From Berkiella sp964606325 (GTDB taxonomy: Bacteria > Pseudomonadota > Gammaproteobacteria > Berkiellales > Berkiellaceae), in contig CAZSGE010000003.1 of NCBI GenBank assembly GCA_964606325.1, positions 1 through 64,000 of the forward strand: DNA of 64,000 nucleotides, in the 5' to 3' direction. Made by a program: the position numbers and the translations under genes. The notes beneath the pieces were generated by a model. It was not told the origin of the DNA. It saw nothing but the letters and a program-made list of their open reading frames with translations, and made no database searches. Positions 34,932-43,795 of this stretch are shown here, in pieces. Numbering within the stretch: position 1 is the stretch's first letter; every line of letters starts with the position of its first letter.

Positions 34932-36800
34932 CTAGGGACAGCTCCCATCAGTGACATATTGAACGCCATTGGGATGATTACTAAGATTGCCTGCATCAAT
35001 AACAGCCTTATTGTTTCCAACACTCGCAGTGTTATTTGAGCAAACGGATTTTGATATTTTTACATAATTTTGGCTCAAAATTTCAGGAGTCCCTGCAGAG
35101 CCACCAATTAATAGCGCACCACCATTGGCATTGGGTGCACTATTGTTTGCAAATGTGCTGGTAGCAATATTGATATTGCTACCTAGTGAGGCGGCGATGG
35201 CGCCCCCCCCTGAAGCCATGGTGCTGACGCTGGCTAAAGGTTTCCCAAAAACATTGCTTAAAGCATTTGCAAAAATATTAAATATGAACGGGGTAGGAGG
35301 TTCACCAGGGTTGGCTCCCACAATGGTATTTTGCTTAAATTGAGAAGTTGAAATGTTAAGCAATGATCTATCATTAAGGCTGACTGGACCACTAGAGAAG
35401 ATCGCATCGCCAAAATTAGATGCAAAGATAGCGCCGCCACTAAAATTGGCTTTATTGCCATTAAACACAGATTTTGAAATCACTGTGGGGATTGAATCAA
35501 CATAAAGGGCACCACCATTAATAGCGCTATTGTCATTGAATACACAAGCTGAGACAGTAGCTTTAGAACCTACCTTGGGCTTAGTGCCAAAAATATTAAT
35601 AGCACCGCCGCCAATAAAACTTGCTCGGTTATTTGAAAACTCTGATCCTATGACGTTCAACTGGTAAATTTCACCATCATCTAAGGGTACATGGAAGAAA
35701 ATCCCACCACCACCAGCTAAAGCCCCCCCCACATTATTTTTAAATGATGAAACGGAAACATCAAGATTAGTATTGATAACGCCGATGCCGCCACCACTTT
35801 CATCGCCTATTGCGGAACCTGTAATGATATTATTTTCAAACTTACTAGCAGACACTTTTATTTTTTCAGCATCTTTGCCATGTATGCCACCACCATTGCG
35901 ATCGGCAGAATTGTTGGTAAATGAGCTTAACAATATATTGACTGAAGATTCTAGTTTAGCGCTTATTGCACCACCATTACCTCCGAACTCATAGGCATTA
36001 TTATGATCAAAGGAAGAAGCATTGATGATGACAAGAGTTGACTCATCCACAGCTGCAATAGCGCCGCCACCTGAGACAATTGAAGGGCTTCCAAGATCCT
36101 CATTTCCTCGTACTTGAGAATGAGTAGCATCCGAACCATTGTATTCAAATACCATGTTATTTAGTATGACTTGGGCTTGGTGTACGGCTAACAGACCTGC
36201 GCCACCGGAATGTAGATACGCAATTGATTCCAAAGTAATTTGTGGGCGACCGGAGGTTGTGCCTGCATCTGGACCGCTTGCAAAGCCTCCTGAAACAGTA
36301 AATCCATCAACAATGACACCTTTGACACCATCTGCCGTGAGTACATGCCAGGCGTTGTCGGATTTATTTGTTTTGGTATTTTGAGGATCGTTTATATCAT
36401 CATTGTTAATATCGCCGCTCAAGACGGTTTTATTGTAACTAGGGTTTCGTTGGGAAGGACTTTTTTCATCCCCTTTAAATCCACCCAATAGTGCTACGTT
36501 ATTGGGTAAATTAAAAGTAACTAGATTGGATTCATTGCCGGTATAACCGCCACTACTATATTTGATAGAAGGTTTATAAGTTCCTTTGGCAACCCAAATT
36601 TGATCGGGGCCAACAGTGAGTTTAGCCGCATTTAACGCGGCATCAATATTATTAAAAGCTTTTGCCCAGCTACTGCCATTGCCGTTACCAATAGCATCAG
36701 ATTTCACATAAAATGTCGCCGCTTGAGATACGCTGATGGCGCCCACCGATAATAAGGCAAAAATGAGGCTTTTTATTTTAATGTTTTTAATAATTGCCAT
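34932..36800 (-). CDS. secreted Pmp-like beta-helix protein
   Basis: 622 residues from the ATG at 36800, which follows GAGGGG; the in-frame ATG at 36848 has no site and would bury the signal peptide. The signal peptide ends near SVSQA-ATFYV. After a pectate-lyase-like N-terminal part there are about ten GGA[IL]/GGGI motifs alternating with about ten FxxN motifs (FDHN, FTNN, FENN, FKNN, FSNN, FNDN, FNGN, FKQN, FANN), the signature of chlamydial polymorphic membrane proteins. The C-terminal autotransporter barrel is missing; the protein ends at TDGSCP. Probably a cell-surface or released adhesin-like right-handed beta-helix. An outer-membrane barrel gene lies upstream in the same direction. Confidence 0.75.
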   Translation of the reverse strand: MAIIKNIKIKSLIFALLSVGAISVSQAATFYVKSDAIGNGNGSSWAKAFNNIDAALNAAKLTVGPDQIWVAKGTYKPSIKYSSGGYTGNESNLVTFNLPNNVALLGGFKGDEKSPSQRNPSYNKTVLSGDINNDDINDPQNTKTNKSDNAWHVLTADGVKGVIVDGFTVSGGFASGPDAGTTSGRPQITLESIAYLHSGGAGLLAVHQAQVILNNMVFEYNGSDATHSQVRGNEDLGSPSIVSGGGAIAAVDESTLVIINASSFDHNNAYEFGGNGGAISAKLESSVNILLSSFTNNSADRNGGGIHGKDAEKIKVSASKFENNIITGSAIGDESGGGIGVINTNLDVSVSSFKNNVGGALAGGGGIFFHVPLDDGEIYQLNVIGSEFSNNRASFIGGGAINIFGTKPKVGSKATVSACVFNDNSAINGGALYVDSIPTVISKSVFNGNKANFSGGAIFASNFGDAIFSSGPVSLNDRSLLNISTSQFKQNTIVGANPGEPPTPFIFNIFANALSNVFGKPLASVSTMASGGGAIAASLGSNINIATSTFANNSAPNANGGALLIGGSAGTPEILSQNYVKISKSVCSNNTASVGNNKAVIDAGNLSNHPNGVQYVTDGSCP

Positions 36801-36950
36801 ACTTTGCCCCTCGTGTAATTGCGCTGAATATTTCAGTATTTCTAGCATTTCTGTAATCGTGTTATTTCATCATACGCTTGCAGCATTTAGCAATCAAACA
36901 TAATCTCAGAGTATAGCGATAGGTCAATGCAAAAAAGGTATTCTGATGCG

Positions 36951-37733
36951 TTAATCAAATGTCAGCGCGAGAGAGGCTTTTCCAAATGGTGCATTCCGTA
37001 TGCGAATATGGTTGGGCACGCCTTGATTATCTTCATAATCAAATTGCTGCATACCAACTGCTATGCGTGGCAATAAATTAAAATGTGGTGCAATCGGGAT
37101 GCTCTTATTAACTCCCACTTCAATATCACTTTGGGTAAAATTGCACACGGGTAGCGGGGGCGCAACACGAAGATCGCCACTGAGAAAAGGCGTAAATTGA
37201 TAGCCAATCTTTAGCCCCAGATTCACACCCGTTACATTAAATGTTCTAGCGCCAAGAATAGGGCTTGAGTCATATTCATAGTGAAATTTCATAAAATTAG
37301 TTTGCAAAAAAGGAACGAGTGTCCAATCTTCAAAGAGAAAACGATAACCTGCGCCAAAAACAAAATAATCATATTTGAGAAAAGTAGACAATATAGCGCC
37401 AGCGGGTATGACTTTACCATGTGTGAGCAGCGTCTCTTTTAAGAGCGCATTTCCATGAGGTGCATATCGGGTATAGTTAAAAAATACATCATATTGAGCG
37501 AATTGAAGCACCGTGCCAAGCGTATAAAAGTGATTATTCACAATGCGTAATTCATTCAGCGTGGGGCGTTCAAAACTGGTCGAGCCGTTTGAGCCGCCTT
37601 GGGGCACTTGCACAAAGCCACTGAGATCGCTGTTACCAACTGATCCGTATACATTGCCTTGAAATTTAAATGCTGCCGCTAAAGGTGAGAGGCACAGTGC
37701 ACAAGTTAGCAGCCCTATTTTTATTTTTATCAT
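36951..37733 (-). CDS. predicted outer-membrane beta-barrel protein
   Basis: 260 residues. The signal peptide MIKIKIGLLTCALCLSPLAA is followed by alternating aromatic strands (YDVFFNYTRYAP, YDYFVFGAGYRFLF, LGLKIGYQF) and a terminal Phe-Asp, as in small outer-membrane barrels. No specific family is recognised. It starts 27 bases after the deacetylase gene, so it may belong to that envelope transcript. It lies 150 bases upstream of the Pmp-like gene, in the same direction, so an export or anchoring partnership is conceivable but unproven. Confidence 0.65.
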   Translation of the reverse strand: MIKIKIGLLTCALCLSPLAAAFKFQGNVYGSVGNSDLSGFVQVPQGGSNGSTSFERPTLNELRIVNNHFYTLGTVLQFAQYDVFFNYTRYAPHGNALLKETLLTHGKVIPAGAILSTFLKYDYFVFGAGYRFLFEDWTLVPFLQTNFMKFHYEYDSSPILGARTFNVTGVNLGLKIGYQFTPFLSGDLRVAPPLPVCNFTQSDIEVGVNKSIPIAPHFNLLPRIAVGMQQFDYEDNQGVPNHIRIRNAPFGKASLALTFD

Positions 37734-37760
37734 TTGCCCATCCTTGAGCGATATAATATT

Positions 37761-38614
37761 TTACTTAGATCGTAACCTATTACCCCAATACTTTAGCGTT
37801 AATTTATTTAACAGCATAGTGCTAATGGGTTTTTGTTGCGTCCATAATGGATCTGCATTGATTCTGTAAACAAAACGCTTTGAAAAATCCCAACCGACAT
37901 TGAGTGCACTGCCAATGCGAATACCAAAGGCATAATATTGACGCACCATGTTGTGTGCGTGTTTGCTCATGCGGCCATAAGGATAAACAAAATTTGTTAC
38001 TGGTACGCCTATTTTCTCTTGCAGTATTTTTTGTGAAAGTACTATTTCTTGCAAAAAATCAGCATCGTTATTAGCAAGATTTTGATGCAAATAGCCATGA
38101 GATGCAATATTGACTAAACCACTATGTGCCATTTCTCTCAGTTCTTTAAATGTGCAAAAAGGCGTTTTATTTGCAAAGCTGGGATCTTCCATGCCGGTGA
38201 TATACGGCACACTTAAGCGCGTTGAAGCATCAACCAACGTATCATCAACAATATAGCCAACAGGAACAGCTAGTAAGGCCTTAATGTTATATTTTTTTAA
38301 TAAGGTAAAAAAGATTGCTGAGATAGAAATACTGGAGCCCTCAATACGTACCGTCCTTTTCTTACCANNNNNNNNNNGTCATTAATGTTATATTTTTTTA
38401 ATAAGGTAAAAAAATTATTATAAAAATCATAATAAGCATCATCAAAGGTTAGGCAAACGGCTGTTTGATCGGGAAGCGATTGTCCCGGTAATACAATTGG
38501 AAAATTATCCACAAGGTAGGCTAAATAGCGCTCGAAGGCGGATGGATCAAAGCCAATCGATGTATCATTTACCCGATGAAACATTAACGTGAGAACACGG
38601 GTATTTTTTTTCAA
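37761..38614 (-). CDS. polysaccharide deacetylase (NodB-like), split by an assembly gap
   Basis: As assembled, the gene is broken into a 5' part (38614 down to the N run) and a 3' part ending at 37761. The 5' part has the NodB motif LTFDDAYYDFY, and the 3' part has IASHGYLHQNL and FVYPYGR, the second and third motifs. A 32-base repeat at 38281-38312 and 38382-38413 encodes FFTLLKKYNI on both sides of the gap. Joining at the repeat removes 101 bases and gives a continuous 753-base, 250-residue frame reading KKYNIKALLAVPVGYIVDD. So the gene is probably intact. It likely removes acetyl groups from a surface glycan. It overlaps the preceding glycosyltransferase gene by 4 bases. Confidence 0.8.
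38281..38413. other. assembly gap (N 38368-38377) flanked by a 32-base contig overlap
   Basis: Ten N occupy 38368-38377. The same 32 bases occur at 38281-38312 and 38382-38413 in the same orientation. This is best explained by two contigs that overlap but were not merged, leaving unaligned ends (38313-38367 and 38378-38381). The gap size is a placeholder. Confidence 0.8.
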
Positions 38615-39375
38615 TGCTCACCCGACTTTTGGGCTTGCCATAGATAGAACAATTTTAAATAACGATAATAGGTACCCTGTGCGTTACTGACGGCCAGCAA
38701 AAATCCTTCGCGACCATCTAAAAAGCCACACTTTAATAAGTAACTGCGAAAAAAGGCCCATGTACTTCTCGCGATCGCTTTTAACAAAGAGGATTTTTTC
38801 CCTTTAGCAAAAAGGGCTTTAGCGCTTTGGTTAGAGTAATCATTCATTTTATGGATCATGGCACCCAGATGATGAAAAGGGTGATGAATAATAATATGTT
38901 TTAATTTACCAGTTGTACCATTAACCTTGAGATGACAATGAACAATATCTTCGGTAAAACGCGCTTTAGCTCGTAAAAATAATCGTACATGTGATTCGCC
39001 GCGCCAATCGCCAAAGCGAATGGGTTTGCCACAATAGGTCGATTGATAGGGAATATCATACGCATCATGAGTTGGATGATGGAGTGTGTTTTGAATTTCA
39101 GCGGCGAGTAAAGAGCTGACTCTTTCGTCAGCGTCTAAACAAAGCACCCATTCACCTTGGGCAATATCAATTGCCCGATTTTTTTGCGGGCCATCACCTG
39201 GCCAATCAGCTGTAACAACGACCTTGTCAGTAAATTGTCGACAGATATCGGGGGTGCCATCGGTTGAGCCTGAGTCAAATACGATAATTTCATCTGCAAA
39301 CAACACACTTTCAAGACACTGCTTGATGTTGTGTGCTTCATTCTTAGTGATTACAATTACGGATAATTTTGTCAT
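38611..39375 (-). CDS. family 2 glycosyltransferase, WaaE/KdtX-like
   Basis: 254 residues. LSVIVITKNEAHNIKQCLES at the N-terminus, FDSGSTDGT, and CLDADERVS (DxD metal site) define a GT2 enzyme of the WaaE/LgtF group, which adds glucose to inner-core heptose I. The FGDWRGESHVRLFLR and HHLGAMIHKMNDYSNQSAK segments are typical of that group. It overlaps the deacetylase gene by ATGA and is divergent from waaA, a common neighbour of waaE-type genes. Confidence 0.85.
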   Translation of the reverse strand: MTKLSVIVITKNEAHNIKQCLESVLFADEIIVFDSGSTDGTPDICRQFTDKVVVTADWPGDGPQKNRAIDIAQGEWVLCLDADERVSSLLAAEIQNTLHHPTHDAYDIPYQSTYCGKPIRFGDWRGESHVRLFLRAKARFTEDIVHCHLKVNGTTGKLKHIIIHHPFHHLGAMIHKMNDYSNQSAKALFAKGKKSSLLKAIARSTWAFFRSYLLKCGFLDGREGFLLAVSNAQGTYYRYLKLFYLWQAQKSGEH

Positions 39376-39530
39376 CTAAATCATATTTTGTGTCTAAATA
39401 TTGGCAAATCATAGCGGATTTAGAGAAAGATGAGAATCTGACTCGGATTTTTAACTCAAAACAAGATAAAATACTTGGCTATTCCTGGCATTAGACTGGC
39501 CAGGCGAACGAATTTTACTGAGGAAAAGCT

Positions 39531-40838
39531 ATGCTTTCGCGATTATTACGTTGGATCTATAGTGCCATTTTTACCCTAATGCTGCCGTATGTCTTTTTGC
39601 GTTTGTGGGTTAGAAGTCTAAGGTTTAAAGGCTATAGACGCAGATGGTCTGAAAGATTGGGGCATATCCCCTTACCACCGTTAAAAGATGTGTTGTGGGT
39701 GCACGCTGTTTCTGTGGGAGAATCTGTGTCCGCTGTTCCGCTGATACATCGGATCCGCCAGCAATACCCTAATACCCCGATCTTAATGACGACTACAACG
39801 CCCACAGGTTCTGAGCGCGTTGTGGCCGCGTTTAAAGACTTACTTGGAAAGCAAATTTATCATTGTTATTTGCCCTATGATTTGCCTTGGGCATTGGATA
39901 ACTTTTTCGCACGTATTAAACCGAAATTACTGGTGCTGATGGAAACTGAATTGTGGCCTAATTTATTACACGCTTGTTATAAAAGAAACTTGCCTGTTTT
40001 AATTGCCAATGCTCGTTTATCACCCATTTCTGCGCGCCGTTATGGGTGGTTAGGGCAATTTATGCGCACGATGGTTAAACCTATTTCTGGGGTTGCTGCG
40101 CAAAGTGCGATTGATGTTAAACGTTTTGAAAATATTGGCGTAGCTAAAGAAAAAATTATTGAAACCGGTAATATTAAATTTGATTTGCAATTGCCAAGCT
40201 ATCTTGCAGAGGCAGGCGCAGAATTACGTCAAGAATTGGGAAGTCATCGCCTTGTCTGGATTGCGGCGAGCACTCATGAGGGCGAAGAGTCACAAGTCTT
40301 GAGTGTTTATAGTAATTTAAAGCAGCGTTTTCCAACGTTGCTGTTATTTTTAGTGCCAAGGCATCCCGATCGTTTCAATAAGGTCGCTAACCTGTGCCTT
40401 GAACGTGGCTTTAACATGATTCGTCGTAGTCAAAAGCAACCGTTGAATGATCAAGTCGATGTGTTTTTAGGTGATACCATGGGTGAAATGCCGCTCTTTT
40501 ATGCGGCCAGTGATGTTGCCTTTGTGGGCGGTAGTTTTGTGCCCGTAGGTGGGCATAACTTGTTGGAGCCGGCTGCGTTAGGTTTGCCAGTTTTAACCGG
40601 TCCACAATTATTTAATTTTGTGGCAATTAGCGACATGCTAACGCACGCTAAAGGCGCAACCATTGTGCAAGACGATAAAGCCTTAGAAGTTGAACTTGCC
40701 AAATTGTTGGATAGTACCCATCTTCGCTCAGTGCAAGGCAATCTTGCTAAAAAAGTAGTGGAAGATAATAAAGGCGCATTAGATAAGCTGGTGCAGATGA
40801 TTGATGTTGTTTGGCAAAAACCGGTGGTGAGTTCTTAG
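39531..40838 (+). CDS. waaA: 3-deoxy-D-manno-octulosonic acid transferase
   Basis: 435 residues, full length. It transfers Kdo from CMP-Kdo to lipid IVA. N-terminal membrane anchor (~8-25), then RWSERLGHIP and WVHAVSVGESVSAVPLI, the GT30 signature with the catalytic Glu. The C-terminal half carries VGGSFVPVGGHNLLEPAALG, the CMP-binding region. AGGAAAAGC precedes the ATG. Convergent with tolC, with a strong hairpin between them. Confidence 0.96.
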   Translation: MLSRLLRWIYSAIFTLMLPYVFLRLWVRSLRFKGYRRRWSERLGHIPLPPLKDVLWVHAVSVGESVSAVPLIHRIRQQYPNTPILMTTTTPTGSERVVAAFKDLLGKQIYHCYLPYDLPWALDNFFARIKPKLLVLMETELWPNLLHACYKRNLPVLIANARLSPISARRYGWLGQFMRTMVKPISGVAAQSAIDVKRFENIGVAKEKIIETGNIKFDLQLPSYLAEAGAELRQELGSHRLVWIAASTHEGEESQVLSVYSNLKQRFPTLLLFLVPRHPDRFNKVANLCLERGFNMIRRSQKQPLNDQVDVFLGDTMGEMPLFYAASDVAFVGGSFVPVGGHNLLEPAALGLPVLTGPQLFNFVAISDMLTHAKGATIVQDDKALEVELAKLLDSTHLRSVQGNLAKKVVEDNKGALDKLVQMIDVVWQKPVVSS

Positions 40839-40845
40839 TTACTAT

Positions 40846-40881
40846 ATTGGTGGACACGCGCAAAGCGCTTTGTCCACCAAT
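40846..40881. terminator. hairpin between convergent waaA and tolC
   Basis: A perfect 11-base stem, ATTGGTGGACA (40846-40856) with TGTCCACCAAT (40871-40881), and a 14-base loop containing a smaller AAGCGCTT palindrome. It lies in the 49-base gap between the two stop codons. No T-run, so it may act as a weak bidirectional terminator or 3' stabiliser. Confidence 0.5.
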
Positions 40882-40887
40882 CCTGCA

Positions 40888-42309
40888 TTAGAGATTGACG
40901 GCTGGCGTGGGTGTCGTTGCATCAGCAGAAGGCGTCGAGGTCGCATCCGCTGGTGTTGATTCTATACCAACGGACTTTGTAGCAGCAGTTGCTCCTTTAC
41001 CATCAATCAAATTACTCACCGCAAATAAATCATCTGAGGTCAACGTGCCTGCTTTTTGCTTTAACACTAAACCTTGCAGTAAATAATCGTAACGCGCTTT
41101 GGCATGTTCACGTTGCGCATTCAGCAACAAAGACTCTGCGTTTAACACATCGACAATCGTACGCGTACCGACTTCATAAGCCGCTTTAGTGGCTTTGAGT
41201 GCGCTTTCGCTAGAGACTACGGCCTGGGCCAGTGCTTGCACACGACTGATTGCCGTTAATACGCCTCGAAAAGCTTCTCGAGTATCACCATCGGCAGTAC
41301 GCTGTTGTTGCTCTAGCGCTTGCATTGCCTCGTCATAGCGTGAACTTGCTTCTCGCGTTCTATAAACAACTCCACCGCCTGAAAAAATCGGTACGGCAAT
41401 ATTAAGGGTTAAACTGCGGCTAAAGGTTGTATCGGTAAACGGTGGTCCGCTTTTATTTCGATTCACGGCACCTTGTAAATCAAATTTGGGAAAGTGCCCA
41501 GCCACTTGTGCTCCGATAGCTGATTTGAGCTGCTTAGCATTTTCTTTGGCTACCAATACATCTAAATTATATTGATGCGCCATATCTACCCATGCTTCTT
41601 GTTTATTTGGCGAGGGTTGGAGTAAAGTTAATTGTTTATCAACAGGAAACAGCTCTACCTGTTCAATCGGTTTGCCGACAATTTCTCTTAATTGCTCGTA
41701 CTGATCAGCAACGGCATTTTTAGCCGAAATTTCTGTGGCTACGGCGTTATCATAACGTGATTTTGCGGTTTCCACGTCAGTGATGGCAATTAAACCCACA
41801 TCAAAACGTTGTTTAGCTTGTTCGTATTCGCGAGAAAAAGCTTTAACCTGACCTTTGGCAAAATCGAGATCATCAATTGCCCCTAAGATGGTAAAGTATT
41901 GCTGTGCGGTGCGAATAATTAACGCTTGAGCCGTGCTTAAGTAAAAAGCTTGCGCGCCTTTGACCACATGTCTAGATTGTTCTAACTGTGCCCACATTTC
42001 AGGATGATAAATGGGCTGGGTTAACGTCAAACTATAATTTTGAGTATTGTAACCGCCTTGCGCAACGAATACATTCCGAGTTGCCTGAGAGGTATCCGTT
42101 CCCGTTGTTGAATAATTGCCTGCTAAATTTGGTACCATTTGAGCAAGTGCTTCTGGCAATGCTTGTTTATTCGCCTGATAGCCAAAATAAGCTTGTTGCA
42201 AAACAGGATCATTTTTTACTGCTAAGTTATAAACTTCTGTTAAATTCTCAGCTTGTAATGGCGAGATCCAGGCCAATAATAAAATTGATAAGTTTCGAAA
42301 GGACCCCAT
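40888..42309 (-). CDS. tolC: TolC-family outer-membrane channel
   Basis: 473 residues. The signal peptide ends at PLQA-ENL. Two repeated OEP domains form the beta-barrel and alpha-helical tunnel; TEVYNLAVKNDPVLQQAYFG at the start and VGTRTIVDVLNAESLLLNAQ near 385-405 are TolC hallmarks. It is the outer exit duct for tripartite efflux pumps and type I secretion, and therefore also a possible exit for the leader-bearing peptides found later in the window (inference). AAGGTGAAG precedes the ATG. The methyltransferase gene pcm is 13 bases upstream. Confidence 0.94.
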   Translation of the reverse strand: MGSFRNLSILLLAWISPLQAENLTEVYNLAVKNDPVLQQAYFGYQANKQALPEALAQMVPNLAGNYSTTGTDTSQATRNVFVAQGGYNTQNYSLTLTQPIYHPEMWAQLEQSRHVVKGAQAFYLSTAQALIIRTAQQYFTILGAIDDLDFAKGQVKAFSREYEQAKQRFDVGLIAITDVETAKSRYDNAVATEISAKNAVADQYEQLREIVGKPIEQVELFPVDKQLTLLQPSPNKQEAWVDMAHQYNLDVLVAKENAKQLKSAIGAQVAGHFPKFDLQGAVNRNKSGPPFTDTTFSRSLTLNIAVPIFSGGGVVYRTREASSRYDEAMQALEQQQRTADGDTREAFRGVLTAISRVQALAQAVVSSESALKATKAAYEVGTRTIVDVLNAESLLLNAQREHAKARYDYLLQGLVLKQKAGTLTSDDLFAVSNLIDGKGATAATKSVGIESTPADATSTPSADATTPTPAVNL

Positions 42310-42322
42310 ACTTCACCTTGTT

Positions 42323-42979
42323 CTAAAATTGAAATTTTTTGGGTTGTGGAGCATGAATTAAAGCGGGTACAACCGTTTCAAAAACCATACTTGTTGAATA
42401 TTGAGATTTGCCATGTCGCTCAATCAATACTGCCTTCATGGTAGGTGCCATGCCAGTAAACGCAAAAAGCTTCCCACCGGTACGTAATTGTTCACATATT
42501 TTTTCAGGAACGCCCAGAGGATAAGAGCCTGTGACTACAATAGCGTCATAAGGCGCGTAATCTTCCCAACCAAACACGCCATCACCTTGTGCAAGGGTTA
42601 AGTTGCGTACATTTAACGCTTTCAGATTCATTTGAGCTTGTGCTAATAAGGTTGGCTGGATTTCCACGCTCACAATTTCATTTGCGAGCTTGGATAAACA
42701 AGCCGTAACATAGCCGGTGCCTGTGCCAACTTCGAGCACTTTTTCTTGACCCGTTAAATTCAACGCTTGTAACGCGCGCCCGACCACTTTAGGGGGTAAC
42801 ATGGTTTGCCCTTCAGTGAGGGGAATATCAGTGTCGGTGTAAGCTAAGTTGTGAAAAGACAGGGGAACGAAGTTTTCTCGCTGGATCTGTAACATGGCTG
42901 ACAAAACTTGTTCGGATAGCACATGCCAAGGCCTTACTTGCTGAGCGACCATGTTAGAGCGCGCTAGTTGAAAGTTCAT
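42323..42979 (-). CDS. pcm: protein-L-isoaspartate O-methyltransferase family protein
   Basis: 218 residues from the ATG at 42979; an upstream in-frame TTG (42991) would add four residues. The SAM-binding motif VLEVGTGTGYVTACL (~83-97) and the pre-motif PLTEGQTMLPPKVVG match the PCMT family, which repairs isomerised Asp/Asn. The post-motif DAIVVTGSYP is as in the short, tolC-linked subgroup. It is encoded 13 bases upstream of tolC in the same direction. Confidence 0.9.
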   Translation of the reverse strand: MNFQLARSNMVAQQVRPWHVLSEQVLSAMLQIQRENFVPLSFHNLAYTDTDIPLTEGQTMLPPKVVGRALQALNLTGQEKVLEVGTGTGYVTACLSKLANEIVSVEIQPTLLAQAQMNLKALNVRNLTLAQGDGVFGWEDYAPYDAIVVTGSYPLGVPEKICEQLRTGGKLFAFTGMAPTMKAVLIERHGKSQYSTSMVFETVVPALIHAPQPKKFQF

Positions 42980-43138
42980 CTTTGATTCCAAGAAAGTTTA
43001 ATAAATTATTTATTGATGTGACAATTAACCTATTATCGTACCATATTTCTTGGCACCACCAATAAGGACCAAGATGAAATTGTCAATTATTCTAAGCCCC
43101 GGTAGACTCTGTCTCGACAACTTATTGAGAGCTAACGT

Positions 43139-43777
43139 ATGACAGATCCTATATGGCACCCTGCTTGGCAACAAGAAGCAGTTGAAATTAAGTCTAATAA
43201 CTTTGAGTATCAAGGTTTCTATCAAGTAGAAAAATTTCAATTGCGACATCGCTGCTTTTCAGGGGAATGGAGCCCTTGGTTACAAAGGGAACAAGTTAAA
43301 CACAGTGATGCTAGCGCGGTACTGCTTGTTGATCCCAAGCAACAAAAGCTGGTATTAGTGGAGCAATTTCGTGTTGGCTTGGTGAGGCGCCCAAACACCA
43401 GCCCCTGGTTGCTTGAAGTAGTTGCGGGGCTAATTGAGCCAAATGAGACAGCGCTCCAGACGATGATACGAGAAGCAAAAGAAGAGGCGGCTTGTGACAT
43501 TATCGATTGGATGCAAATAGGGGAGTTCTACAATAGTCCAGGGGGCTTTGCAGAAAAGACAACGCTTTTTTGCGCAACAGTCGATGCTCATCATAAGGAA
43601 GGCATTCAAGGCGTGGGCGAAGAACATGAAGATATTCGTGTGCATGTGCTAGATCTGCAGAGAGTATTGTCTGCTTTTATAAAAGGCGAGCTCAAAACCA
43701 GCTCATCCACAGCGATAGCGTTGCAATGGTTAGCAATAAATTTAAATAAACAGCATCCTTTTTTATCATCAACTTAA
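43139..43777 (+). CDS. nudF: ADP-ribose pyrophosphatase, Nudix
   Basis: 212 residues. The Nudix box is complete: GLIEPNETALQTMIREAKEE, with the REAKEE metal-binding Glu set. WLLEVVAGLIE and the SPGGFAEKTTLF loop fit the ADP-ribose-specific NudF group. It hydrolyses ADP-ribose to AMP and ribose 5-phosphate. GAGAG lies 8 bases upstream of the ATG. It is divergent from pcm and 18 bases before parE. Confidence 0.93.
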   Translation: MTDPIWHPAWQQEAVEIKSNNFEYQGFYQVEKFQLRHRCFSGEWSPWLQREQVKHSDASAVLLVDPKQQKLVLVEQFRVGLVRRPNTSPWLLEVVAGLIEPNETALQTMIREAKEEAACDIIDWMQIGEFYNSPGGFAEKTTLFCATVDAHHKEGIQGVGEEHEDIRVHVLDLQRVLSAFIKGELKTSSSTAIALQWLAINLNKQHPFLSST

Positions 43778-43795
43778 AAGAAAATTAAACAAAAA

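Noticed and set aside
37761..38614. Deacetylase as a pseudogene or two genes
   Set aside because: The 32-base overlap flanking the N run restores one intact frame, so the break is an assembly artefact.
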